Virus record (IMG/VR): IMGVR_UViG_3300042402_001959
Span: 1-36,022 of that record
DNA: 36,022 nucleotides
DNA from: a virus
Strand: one strand, 5' to 3'
Part shown: positions 28,554 to 35,563 of the stretch, one piece after another
How positions within the stretch are numbered: the stretch's first letter is position 1
How the letters are laid out: every line of letters starts with the position of its first letter
Program-made: the position numbers and the translations under genes
Notes under the pieces: model-generated
Seen by the model: the letters and a program-made list of their open reading frames with translations, nothing else
Database searches by the model: none
Told to the model about the DNA's origin: nothing

Positions 28554-30464
28554 TTATGCGTTTACGAAACCGGGGTCAGGAACTTGGCGCGTGTCCACTA
28601 GCCGCTGACGCGCTCCGTTGTGCTTGGCAATAGCGGCTGGGTCTATCGTCCCGTTCGGGCGCGTCCATCGCTCGCGCAAAGCCTCGGCGGCAGGGACGGG
28701 AATGATGGCGCAGCGGCAGTTGCTTACGACTATACTGTCAGCAAGAAGAATGCCGCTGCTACTACGGAAGTCATACACATGGCCAGACCAATCAGAAACA
28801 ACATCGACATCGACGACATCGTCAAGCGTTACCGCGCTGGCGAAAGTACCAACCAAATCGCCAAATCTGTCGGCGTTTCTCGCCGTGCAATCGACATACG
28901 GCTCAAGCGCCGCGGCGTTCATCTCCGCACGCAAGGGGAGTCCGAAGCGTTGAAATGGAGCCGGATCAAGCAAGATCCTGCCGCTATCAAGCGCCAATGC
29001 GGAGCCGCTTGGGCTGCTTCTCGCGGTCGCAAACGAAGCATGGACGAGATGATTCGAAGTGCCAAGTCCTGCTCTCGGCGAACTAGCCCGGACGAGCTGC
29101 CGCTCTTTGATGCCATCCGTGCGCTCGGCATTGACGGTATCGAACACCAGCACGCGGTCGGCCCATACAACCTCGATTTCGCCCTGCATGGAAAGCGCGT
29201 CGCCGTAGAACACATGGCGGGAAGTCTTCGCATTGACAGTCGTTGCGGCTACAGCCTTCGCCGCAAGCGTGTCGAATACTTGCAGGGCTGTGGGTGGCAG
29301 GTGGTCGCCCTTGTCGTTTCCGGATCGTTCCGCCGTGTCCACGGCGTTGCCGCTGCGGCGCAGCATCTTGTCGCCAACCTTGACAGCATAAGCAGGCAAC
29401 CATCCTCGGCTGGTGAGTATTGGGTGGTTGGCTGTCGCTGTGACAGTATGACCAGACCGCGTATTGAGGTTTACCAACGCTCCGCGATATAGCGAACGGA
29501 AGCCGATATCGACCGCCCCTTCAACGGGTTGCCATCCGGGGAAGCAGTTGAAGCCAAGCGGCGGGGCAATCCCAAGGCGGTCAAAGTCTGCCATCGTCCC
29601 GACGTAGCCGTCAAAGGCTCGATGCGTGTCCCGCGTGCGCGGGTCTTTGGTGGCGCTGAATTGCACTAGCGGGACGAACGCCTGTACCCGCTCATCCCGT
29701 AGGACTTCGGCGCTGCCCTCGGTCATGGCGCGGTTCGTGTTCGTACGCAGGACGGTTTCAAGGCGGGAAGACGTTAGCCCTGTCCCGGTCATGAGTTGGG
29801 CGGTGGTCACGAAGTCGCCGAGGTTCATGGTCTTGATGAGCTTGCCGACCACGCTTTTGGTAGGGCGCTCTTCGATGACCTGCGCGATCAGTTCCTGCAC
29901 CATGCGCGTTTGAGCGGGGTTCATGGCAGTCACAAAGAAGGTGGTATCGACGATCCGCTTCACCCGGGAGATAGCGCCCTGCGGCCCTCGTGTAACACCG
30001 CGTAACAACGAATCGAGGATTGGGGACTGCTTGCGGAGGTCAGGAAGGGCGTTTTCGCGTTCGTGATCGGTCACGTCCCCAGCGCTGGCGGCGGCTGCCT
30101 TAATGAGCAGCTCCCAGTCGGCGCGTGAGATTGGGACGCGCTTCCTGAACCAACCCGTGATCGGAGCCATCCACTTCGTCCCGAAGCCCTCAAGGGAGAT
30201 CGGTACGTCCCGGTCGAACTTGACCGCGTCCCCATCGTCGAGCATTCCCTCAATAGCCCCATCCGGGATCTTGGCGGTGTCCACGGTGTCACGCGCCCCG
30301 AACAACCACGATGCCATTAGGAGCGCCGCCGTTGCCTCGTGAAACTCTGCCCACGCGGCGAGGGCATCTTCGCCCCTGACCTGCGCCGCGACCGCACGGC
30401 GGTACGCCTGCTGCGACTGGCGCAGGACTTTGCGGAGGTGCTTGTCTAGTTCGGCTTTTGTCAT
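28554..30464 (-). CDS. Mu gpF-like minor head protein interrupted by an intein
   Basis: 636 codons in one frame; residues 307-582 are an intein, leaving a 360-residue spliced product. The host part has a helical N-terminus (MTKAELDKHLRKVLRQSQQA) and the Mu gpF/SPP1 gp7 signature: RLETVLRTNTNRAMTEGSAE, then VQFSATKDPRTRDTHRAFDG, then APPLGFN joined after splicing to CRCAIIPVPA. In this family the block ends in PP..NCRC; the intein sits exactly between the Asn and the first Cys. The protein binds portal and head interior and is needed for head assembly, so splicing should be essential. ATGA overlap with the portal gene. The reverse strand of the intein carries another gene. Confidence 0.85.
   Translation of the reverse strand: MTKAELDKHLRKVLRQSQQAYRRAVAAQVRGEDALAAWAEFHEATAALLMASWLFGARDTVDTAKIPDGAIEGMLDDGDAVKFDRDVPISLEGFGTKWMAPITGWFRKRVPISRADWELLIKAAAASAGDVTDHERENALPDLRKQSPILDSLLRGVTRGPQGAISRVKRIVDTTFFVTAMNPAQTRMVQELIAQVIEERPTKSVVGKLIKTMNLGDFVTTAQLMTGTGLTSSRLETVLRTNTNRAMTEGSAEVLRDERVQAFVPLVQFSATKDPRTRDTHRAFDGYVGTMADFDRLGIAPPLGFNCFPGWQPVEGAVDIGFRSLYRGALVNLNTRSGHTVTATANHPILTSRGWLPAYAVKVGDKMLRRSGNAVDTAERSGNDKGDHLPPTALQVFDTLAAKAVAATTVNAKTSRHVFYGDALSMQGEIEVVWADRVLVFDTVNAERTDGIKERQLVRASSPRAGLGTSNHLVHASFATARSSPSGSALALDSGRILLDPAPFQRFGLPLRAEMNAAALEPYVDCTARNADRFGDLVGTFASAVTLDDVVDVDVVSDWSGHVYDFRSSSGILLADSIVVSNCRCAIIPVPAAEALRERWTRPNGTIDPAAIAKHNGARQRLVDTRQVPDPGFVNA
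28719..29546 (-). other. Intein (276 aa) inside the minor head gene
   Basis: The intein begins at Cys1 (CFPGWQPVEG, splicing block A). Block B is GHTVTATANHPILT with the T-x-x-H pattern (Thr38, His41). Block F/G is WSGHVYDF ... ILLADSIVVSN, ending in Asn276 followed by Cys+1 of the extein. The penultimate residue is Ser, not the usual His, a known but minority variant that can slow Asn cyclisation. Between B and F there are about 190 residues with no LAGLIDADG or HNH motif in this frame. Instead the complementary strand (28779-29492) encodes an HTH plus nuclease protein. The insertion point, N|CRC in the most conserved motif of the host protein, is typical for selfish inteins. Confidence 0.88.
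28779..29492 (+). CDS. Antisense-encoded HTH + Vsr/EDxHD-like homing endonuclease candidate
   Basis: 237 residues on the plus strand, wholly inside the intein coding region and the only plus-strand gene beyond 8045. ATG 28779 follows GGAAG at eight bases. Residues 8-48 are a clear HTH: NIDIDDIVKRYRAGESTNQI, then AKSVGVSRRAIDIRLKRRGV. Residues about 104-182 fit the Vsr/DUF559-like nuclease fold used by EDxHD homing endonucleases: DELPLFDAIRALGIDG, then QHAVGPYNLDFALHGKR (Asp133), VAVEHMAG (Glu144), and RRKRVEYLQGCGWQVVALVV. The His normally seen after the Glu motif (GGWH) is Arg here, so activity may be weakened. Its codons are exact reverse complements of intein codons. It would cut intein-free copies of the head gene and spread the intein. 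Confidence 0.72.
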   Translation: MARPIRNNIDIDDIVKRYRAGESTNQIAKSVGVSRRAIDIRLKRRGVHLRTQGESEALKWSRIKQDPAAIKRQCGAAWAASRGRKRSMDEMIRSAKSCSRRTSPDELPLFDAIRALGIDGIEHQHAVGPYNLDFALHGKRVAVEHMAGSLRIDSRCGYSLRRKRVEYLQGCGWQVVALVVSGSFRRVHGVAAAAQHLVANLDSISRQPSSAGEYWVVGCRCDSMTRPRIEVYQRSAI

Positions 30465-31954
30465 CGCTTGCGCTTGCGGACGGCGGCTACCTTCGGCGCT
30501 TCAGGGGCTGGCTCGTCGCCTTCGCTCTCGTTCCCCTGCCCAAGCATGGCGGAGAGCGGGTTGCTCGATGCGCCCGCGCTGCCTGCGGCTTGACCACCAA
30601 GGACGGATTCCCCGTCTTCCGGGTCGGACAGACCGAGGAGGTCGCGGACTTCGCGCTCGCTGACGCGCCCACCCATTTGGATGAACGTCTGAATTGCTTC
30701 CAGCCGCTCCTTGGGGTTCGGGCGCTCTGGGGCGAAGACGAACCGGATGCGGCGGGCATCCTCTTCGGAGGCTCCGAGCATCCCGGCAATGATGCGGACA
30801 AGGTCGGTGGTCAGGCTTTCTGCGAGGCAATCCGCGTGATAGCGGATTACGCGGGAAAGGGTATCGGCGTGGAGGTCGGCAACGCCTGACCCCATGCCCG
30901 TCCCGCCAGCCTCGCTAGAGAGCGACTGACCGAGGATCGCTTCCTTGAGTTTGCCAGAGAGCCAGTTGACCAACTCCATAAAGATCTGGGCGCGGCCACC
31001 GTTCGCGTCCTTGATGTCGATGTCGTACATGGACTCGGTTGGACTGATGCGGGGCAGGACGACCGAGTTGTCGTTGACCAAGTTCTGCAAGATGGTCATC
31101 ATCTCGCTCTTGGCGGCATCGTTCCCGGCTGGGTAGTACCCAACGCGGATGCCAAGGGCGTACCGCTCCACATAGGCGGCGGCGTTCTGTAGGACTTCCT
31201 GCTTCAAGAGCCAGATGTACCAACAGACATCTCGCGCCCCTACGCCACGGTAAACCGTCTCGGCGCTGTTCGGGTCGATGAAGTTAGGCGCGGTGGTGAA
31301 TACGCGGTGCAGGACGATGGCGCGGCGTTCGTTGTCGTCGAACAGGTGGACGAGCGAGTCAAAGCCGAGGTCGGTGACGGATGCCTCGTTGATGTAGGCG
31401 CTACCAACGCGCATCGCCACGTTCCCGGTCTGGTCAAAGGCGAGGGTGTCGGAGGCGAGCGGGAGCCATTCGCGGATGCGTACCCCCATGCGCGGGTCGC
31501 GGTCGTAGACCACGTTTACGGCGCTGCACCCGTACCAAACGGCTTCGTGCAGGGAGCGGAACATATCGCTACGGCGAGGGGCTGCGCCGATGATCTCGGC
31601 AATGCGCTCGGCGAGCTTGACGAGGCGGGGATCTGATTCGTCGTCGGAAAGGACGTTCCACTCCAACCCGGCAAGGGTCACGAGCAGGGAGCGCAGCACG
31701 CCCTCGATGTCCGCGTCTGCCCGCATCATCGCCTGATAGTTCGGGTCAAGGCGGTACGCGAGGCTGGAGTTCCGCAGCATCAGGCTGGCGGTTCGGAAGA
31801 ACGTCCGCTGCACTTCCACGGGCATGGCGAGCGGCCCGGTCAGTCCACGATCAATCGGAGGCGGCAGCGGCTTGCGCGGTCGCTTGGTTGGTGGCAATCC
31901 TGCGCCGGGGATCGACTGACGTTGCGAGAGCGGGTTGTTGATCGGGTCGGGCAT
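30461..31954 (-). CDS. Portal protein (Mu gp29/DUF935-like)
   Basis: 497 residues. A Pro-rich N-terminus is followed by helical portal pieces: NYQAMMRADADIEGVLRSLL, TLAGLEWNVLSDDESDPRLV, SLHEAVWYGCSAVNVVYDRD, and the signature GQSLSSEAGGTGMGSGVADL then HADTLSRVIRYHADCLAESL, typical of DUF935 portals. It forms the dodecameric DNA gate at one head vertex and contacts terminase and connector proteins. Acidic, glycine-rich C-terminus ending KVAAVRKRKR. It is followed by the gpF-like gene in the usual order. Confidence 0.88.
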   Translation of the reverse strand: MPDPINNPLSQRQSIPGAGLPPTKRPRKPLPPPIDRGLTGPLAMPVEVQRTFFRTASLMLRNSSLAYRLDPNYQAMMRADADIEGVLRSLLVTLAGLEWNVLSDDESDPRLVKLAERIAEIIGAAPRRSDMFRSLHEAVWYGCSAVNVVYDRDPRMGVRIREWLPLASDTLAFDQTGNVAMRVGSAYINEASVTDLGFDSLVHLFDDNERRAIVLHRVFTTAPNFIDPNSAETVYRGVGARDVCWYIWLLKQEVLQNAAAYVERYALGIRVGYYPAGNDAAKSEMMTILQNLVNDNSVVLPRISPTESMYDIDIKDANGGRAQIFMELVNWLSGKLKEAILGQSLSSEAGGTGMGSGVADLHADTLSRVIRYHADCLAESLTTDLVRIIAGMLGASEEDARRIRFVFAPERPNPKERLEAIQTFIQMGGRVSEREVRDLLGLSDPEDGESVLGGQAAGSAGASSNPLSAMLGQGNESEGDEPAPEAPKVAAVRKRKR

Positions 31955-31957
31955 TGC

Positions 31958-32773
31958 TTAATCCGGGAGTTTGTTGAGTGGTGGAAGCCCGCGCTGCTTG
32001 CGCTCTCGATTCACCATGCTGAGGGCTTGTTTGTTGGAGCGTGCAATGTCGGCAGCGCGTTTAGCCTCTGGGGTGTTCTGCGCTGCACGCTTCTCGCGCA
32101 TAGTACGCATTGCGGCTTCGCTTGCCTTGGCAGCGGCTTCATGCTGCTTGCGTAGGGTTTCCACGTCCTGCTTTGCCTTGTCGAGTTGACCTTCAAGGGC
32201 GCGGATGGTCTTCGCCTTTTCAGGCAACCCGCCAGCGCGTGCCTGTGGGCCTTGTCGCTTCACTTCAGCGAGTTCGGCTTCCTTCTTGCGAATGGTGTCC
32301 GCCGCCTTTTTTGCCTCCCGCGCATCGCGTTGGTCGTACTGGCGGGTAATGTCGGAGCGGGTTTCCGATAGCCATTGCTCCGTGAACGACTTCCCAGCCG
32401 CCTTGGCGCGGTCTTCAATGCCGCGCACGGTGTCGCTTGGCTTCGATGACGAACCACCGCCGCCGCCACCTTCGGCTCCGCAGGTGTTCCCGGGTTTGAA
32501 TCCGCCCTTACCAATGCCGCAGTTGCTATCGAACCTCGACCGCTGCATCAGGGCTTTGATCTGGTCTACCGTCATGCGCTTGACAACGCCGTTCGGCTGC
32601 TTCACCTCGTAGGAGGTTTGCCACGTTGGCGGATTGGTCTGCCCGCTGCGGAAGTCAAGCGTATACCCAAGGCGCTTGAGCGCCGCTTCGGCTTGGTCGA
32701 TGGTCAGCTTGCGCTTGCTTGTCGGCAGGGCGAAGATACCCAGTCGGCGCATGATCGCCTTGCGCTGGCTCAC
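31958..32773 (-). CDS. Coiled-coil minor head-region protein with degenerate RLG leader
   Basis: 271 residues from a GTG (32773) overlapping the stop of a 16-aa mini-ORF. The start SQRKAIMRRLGIFALPTSKR is a weaker version of the RLGFAA leader found in neighbouring proteins. Then comes a KLTIDQAEAALKRLGYTLDF domain, the cysteine/glycine motif FDSNCGIGKGGFKPGNTCGA, a polyglycine hinge and a long charged coiled coil (KKAADTIRKKEAELAEVKRQ, LEGQLDKAKQDVETLRKQHE). The CG..KGGF.PGNTC motif recurs in phage head proteins, role unknown. Its position between terminase and portal suggests a scaffold-like, virion-internal or packaging-associated protein. Confidence 0.65.
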   Translation of the reverse strand: MSQRKAIMRRLGIFALPTSKRKLTIDQAEAALKRLGYTLDFRSGQTNPPTWQTSYEVKQPNGVVKRMTVDQIKALMQRSRFDSNCGIGKGGFKPGNTCGAEGGGGGGSSSKPSDTVRGIEDRAKAAGKSFTEQWLSETRSDITRQYDQRDAREAKKAADTIRKKEAELAEVKRQGPQARAGGLPEKAKTIRALEGQLDKAKQDVETLRKQHEAAAKASEAAMRTMREKRAAQNTPEAKRAADIARSNKQALSMVNRERKQRGLPPLNKLPD

Positions 32774-32820
32774 GCCTTCGCCTTCGCGCCGAGGCGGAAC
32801 ATTTGATGTGAGGGAGTCAT
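32770..32820 (-). CDS. 16-aa leader-like mini-ORF
   Basis: An ATG at 32820 directly follows the stop of the previous gene and reads MTPSHQMFRLGAKAKA, stopping in a GTGA overlap with the next gene. It contains RLGAKAKA, similar both to the RLGFAA leaders and to the RPGAKAKF block of the adjacent protein; 15 bases (32776-32790) are identical to 33028-33042. It may be a real peptide, a ribosome-delivery ORF, or a decayed remnant of a duplicated gene. Confidence 0.35.
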   Translation of the reverse strand: MTPSHQMFRLGAKAKA

Positions 32821-33321
32821 TTAATACGCTTCCCCTAAAGCATCTTTCAATTCTTCGGCTAGATCATGCGATGATTTTGCCTTGGGATTTGGTCGATAAG
32901 GCTTATTGTTAAGTGCCAAATCGCAAGCCTTTTCAGCCTCACTTGTCTTGAACGCTAAACGATCTCCATTCATTGCCATTTGGTGATAGCGCATCAATTT
33001 CATGTAATCAGATTGCAAATACTCAAACTTCGCCTTCGCGCCGGGGCGGGAGGACTTCTTCTTTGGAGCCGGAAAGAAAATATTTGGTTGATGACGATCA
33101 TCTTCCATTCTTTCCAATGCGCCTGCTTTGTACAAGTAAGGTGCTGAATCGGGGTCGCTTGCCAGAATTCCGTACCATTCAAGGTCGCCAGCACTAATAA
33201 CACCCTTAGCCCTCATCGCCCTACGAAGCGCCCCGGCGGTAGTCATTCTGTCAGCAACAAACTCCGCCTTCACGCCTTGCGCCGCGAATCCCAAACGTTT
33301 CTCGATGTCTTGCTTGCTCAT
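32821..33321 (-). CDS. RLGFAA-leader protein B
   Basis: 166 residues from ATG 33321 (AAAGGA upstream; ATGA overlap with the previous stop). Leader MSKQDIEKRLGFAAQGVKAE, then GALRRAMRAKGVISAGDLEW YGILASD-type helix-strand region, a SSRPGAKAKFEYLQSDYMKL block shared with protein A, and a helical acidic end (SHDLAEELKDALGEAY). The DNA is AT-richer than the terminase gene. No family recognised; probably head-associated by position. Confidence 0.65.
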   Translation of the reverse strand: MSKQDIEKRLGFAAQGVKAEFVADRMTTAGALRRAMRAKGVISAGDLEWYGILASDPDSAPYLYKAGALERMEDDRHQPNIFFPAPKKKSSRPGAKAKFEYLQSDYMKLMRYHQMAMNGDRLAFKTSEAEKACDLALNNKPYRPNPKAKSSHDLAEELKDALGEAY

Positions 33322-33707
33322 GTGGTTCCTTTGTTCTTGCCGTGATTCTCGCCTTTGCAACTACAGTCGCAAGCAGGCCCAGCCGCGTTCCTGCACTTCG
33401 CGCCGCAGGTTGTTGGCTTGTTGGTTGGTGTGTACATGACGAAACGCGTGATCTCTCGCGGCGTGCCGCTCACGAATCCAACCCAGTAGAGTCGGTCGTC
33501 TTTGATAGGTTGCAATTTGTTGAAGTCGTAACTCCATCCGACCTGTGCGTCTGGGAAGAGCTTGCGGAATTCTGTCCCGCTTACCCGCTTCCGGTCGTTT
33601 GCGCCGAGTTTGCTTAGTCCCGCGTAATACTGCGGCTCCGGTGCGCCGCGCCATGCGGCTGCAAATCCAAGACGGCGCTCAATGTCGTTTCGGCACATGG
33701 AACGCAT
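33318..33707 (-). CDS. RLGFAA-leader protein C with Cys-rich tail
   Basis: 129 residues, ATG 33707. Leader MRSMCRNDIERRLGFAAAWR, then a small domain (SGTEFRKLFPDAQVGWSYDF, DRLYWVGFVSGTPREITRFV) and the cysteine tail CGAKCRNAAGPACDCSCKGE followed by NHG. That C..KCR.A.G..C.CSC.G.NHG tail recurs in phage head proteins and may bind metal. The 13 bases around the start (33704-33716, ATCGCTACGATGC) are identical to those around the start of protein A, so the leader region appears to have been copied. It lies just after the large terminase gene. Confidence 0.65.
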   Translation of the reverse strand: MRSMCRNDIERRLGFAAAWRGAPEPQYYAGLSKLGANDRKRVSGTEFRKLFPDAQVGWSYDFNKLQPIKDDRLYWVGFVSGTPREITRFVMYTPTNKPTTCGAKCRNAAGPACDCSCKGENHGKNKGTT

Positions 33708-33716
33708 CGTAGCGAT

Positions 33717-35183
33717 TCAACCGAACATTCTGCGCTTGACTGCGCGAGAATCGAACATCCTGCTCGTGTCCGTCGCCACGGTGACCGCGCCGCCCGATGT
33801 CACTACCGTCCCGCTCGACGCTGCGGTGCAGAGGTCAACGATGCAATCGACCGTGTCATCGTGACTGCCAGCGGGGAAGGCGAGCATTTCGTCAAGGGTC
33901 GAACGGAAGTCGGCGTGGACTTGCCCGTCATGGTTCTGCGGGAACAGGAGCTTCCCCTGCTCAACAAACGGCTGTGCGGCGGCGGCGCGTAAATGCTTGT
34001 CGGCGGTACGGGTGACGGCAATGACGGGCTGGTGGCAGTCTTGGCGGAATTGGTCGAACACGCCCTTCTGCGGCCCGTTCGCCTCCGCCAGCACCATGCC
34101 CACTCCTCGGCGCTCGACGAGGTCTTTCGCCATGCGGGCGAAGTCAGGGAAGGACTCGCGGACGCGCAGGATGTCGGTCAGGTACAGGTTGCGGGCTTGG
34201 TCGACCTCGCCCACGATGCAGACCGAGTAATCAGGGTCGTCGCGCTCTTGGCGCTTCTTTCCGTAGCCCCAGTCGATAGCGGCGACCGTGCGCGTACCGA
34301 GGGGAACCGTCCCGGAGCGGTAGTAGCGCGTCCACTCAGGTCGGAAGATCAGGAGGTCGGAGGACAGCGGGACGAGTTCGTAGGCGCGGGCGTATGCCAT
34401 CGGCCCCATCTCGCGGCGCTTCTGGTCGAGGATCTCAGGTGTGAACACGCTCGCCCACGGGCTAATCAGTCCCCGGCAAGGCTCGCGCAGGAGCGTGCCA
34501 GCGCGTTCGCATTCGCGTCTCCAGTCGGCGGTAATGTCGTCCGTATGGAAGGGGGTCGCCGTGCGCCAAATGCGGGCGGGGTGCTTGGCGGACGGGTCAA
34601 GCATGGGGAGCCAGATGTTGTTCATCGCCTCCTTGACCTGTGCGCGGAGGGTCGGCTGGAGGACGGCGTTGCGTAGGTCGCAAATGTCATCCGGCCAAAG
34701 AACGTCGGCGCGTCCGCCCGTTCTGCCGAAGATGCCGGAGGCTTGGACGGACGGGTCACGCCTCGCGCCTACCCCGGGCGCGGTGATCGACCACGCCATG
34801 ACGGTGTCTTCCCCGGGCTTCAGTTCAACGTGCGGGAAGGTGGCGCGGTAGATGGGGCTGCGGATGATGTCGCGCAGGAAGCGAGAGGTTGCCGACGCGG
34901 CTTCGTCGTTCTGACCGATCAGCTTAAACCGTGTCGCTGGGCGACGACCGAGCCACCACGCGGCAAGGTAGGTGAGGGTCGAGGTCTTAGCGTGTCCTCG
35001 GGGTAGTTCCGCGTACCAACTATGGTGCTTCAACCCATGCGCGAGCAGACTGCGTTGCAGGTCGGAGACGGGCTTTCCGAGGCACAAGGCAAGAAACGCT
35101 GCCGGGTTCTCCCGCGCTGCGGCGACCGCCTGCTCCGGGGTCAGGCTTTGCGCTTTGGTTTTCGCTTTGGCTTTGGAAGGCAC
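33717..35183 (-). CDS. terL: Terminase large subunit (TerL)
   Basis: 488 residues from a GTG at 35183. The ATPase domain has the deviant Walker A ELPRGHAKTSTL (residues 59-70) and a Walker B-like VLWPDDICD. The nuclease domain carries AAIDWGYGKK, a DDPDYSVCIVG strand, VLAEANGPQK, and SHDDTVDCIVDLC with the metal-binding acids. This is the DNA-packaging motor, cutting concatemers and pumping DNA through the portal. The basic N-terminus (MPSKAKAKTKAQ) is encoded by DNA that also encodes the Lys/Pro tail of the small subunit in another frame, a 43-bp overlap. Confidence 0.93.
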   Translation of the reverse strand: MPSKAKAKTKAQSLTPEQAVAAARENPAAFLALCLGKPVSDLQRSLLAHGLKHHSWYAELPRGHAKTSTLTYLAAWWLGRRPATRFKLIGQNDEAASATSRFLRDIIRSPIYRATFPHVELKPGEDTVMAWSITAPGVGARRDPSVQASGIFGRTGGRADVLWPDDICDLRNAVLQPTLRAQVKEAMNNIWLPMLDPSAKHPARIWRTATPFHTDDITADWRRECERAGTLLREPCRGLISPWASVFTPEILDQKRREMGPMAYARAYELVPLSSDLLIFRPEWTRYYRSGTVPLGTRTVAAIDWGYGKKRQERDDPDYSVCIVGEVDQARNLYLTDILRVRESFPDFARMAKDLVERRGVGMVLAEANGPQKGVFDQFRQDCHQPVIAVTRTADKHLRAAAAQPFVEQGKLLFPQNHDGQVHADFRSTLDEMLAFPAGSHDDTVDCIVDLCTAASSGTVVTSGGAVTVATDTSRMFDSRAVKRRMFG

Positions 35184-35563
35184 TTGGGGGGCTGGATCTG
35201 GTTGAGGCTTTGAGCGACGGCATCAAGGGCTTGATCTCCAAGGTCGTGGATCACTTCCACGCGGTCGGTTGCCGTACCAGCGTCAAGGCGCAAGATGCGG
35301 TCGAGCTGCACGGTCGCGTCTACGCGGTCACGGGACAGGGATGCAAGGACTTCCACGGCTCGCACGCGGGTGCGGGTATCCATGTTCGGGTCGTTCATCA
35401 CGTCCTGCAAGAAGGCGGGCGCAGACTTGGCTGCCTCGGCTGGAATGTCCCAACCGCCGTAGACGGCTCGCTCAAGGCAGGATAGGTGCAGGGTCTTCTC
35501 GCGGCGCGTGACGAGGTCGCGGACATCCCCCTTCCCCCTATCGAGGGGTGCGTCTTCTGTCAT
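35141..35563 (-). CDS. Probable terminase small subunit
   Basis: 140 residues, ATGA overlap with the HTH gene. Helical: RREKTLHLSCLERAVYGGWD, ESAPAFLQDVMNDPNMDTRT-like helix, VRAVEVLASLSRDRVDATVQ, then a basic Pro/Lys tail (PPKCLPKPKRKPKRKA). Position directly upstream of terL and the helix-rich, basic-tailed layout fit small terminases, which recognise the packaging start and stimulate TerL. No family motif is decisive. Confidence 0.7.
   Translation of the reverse strand: MTEDAPLDRGKGDVRDLVTRREKTLHLSCLERAVYGGWDIPAEAAKSAPAFLQDVMNDPNMDTRTRVRAVEVLASLSRDRVDATVQLDRILRLDAGTATDRVEVIHDLGDQALDAVAQSLNQIQPPKCLPKPKRKPKRKA

Noticed and set aside
28620-28778. N-terminal extension of the antisense endonuclease to 28620
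   Set aside because: The extra 53 residues lie partly outside the intein, are low-complexity, and lack a ribosome site, while ATG 28779 has GGAAG at eight bases and directly precedes the HTH.
30458-30889. 143-codon plus-strand ORF opposite the portal gene
   Set aside because: Codon-skew shadow of the portal gene without recognisable domain or ribosome site.
33993-34676. 227-codon plus-strand ORF opposite terL
   Set aside because: Shadow of a highly supported terminase gene; Arg/Gly/Val-rich and without domain features.
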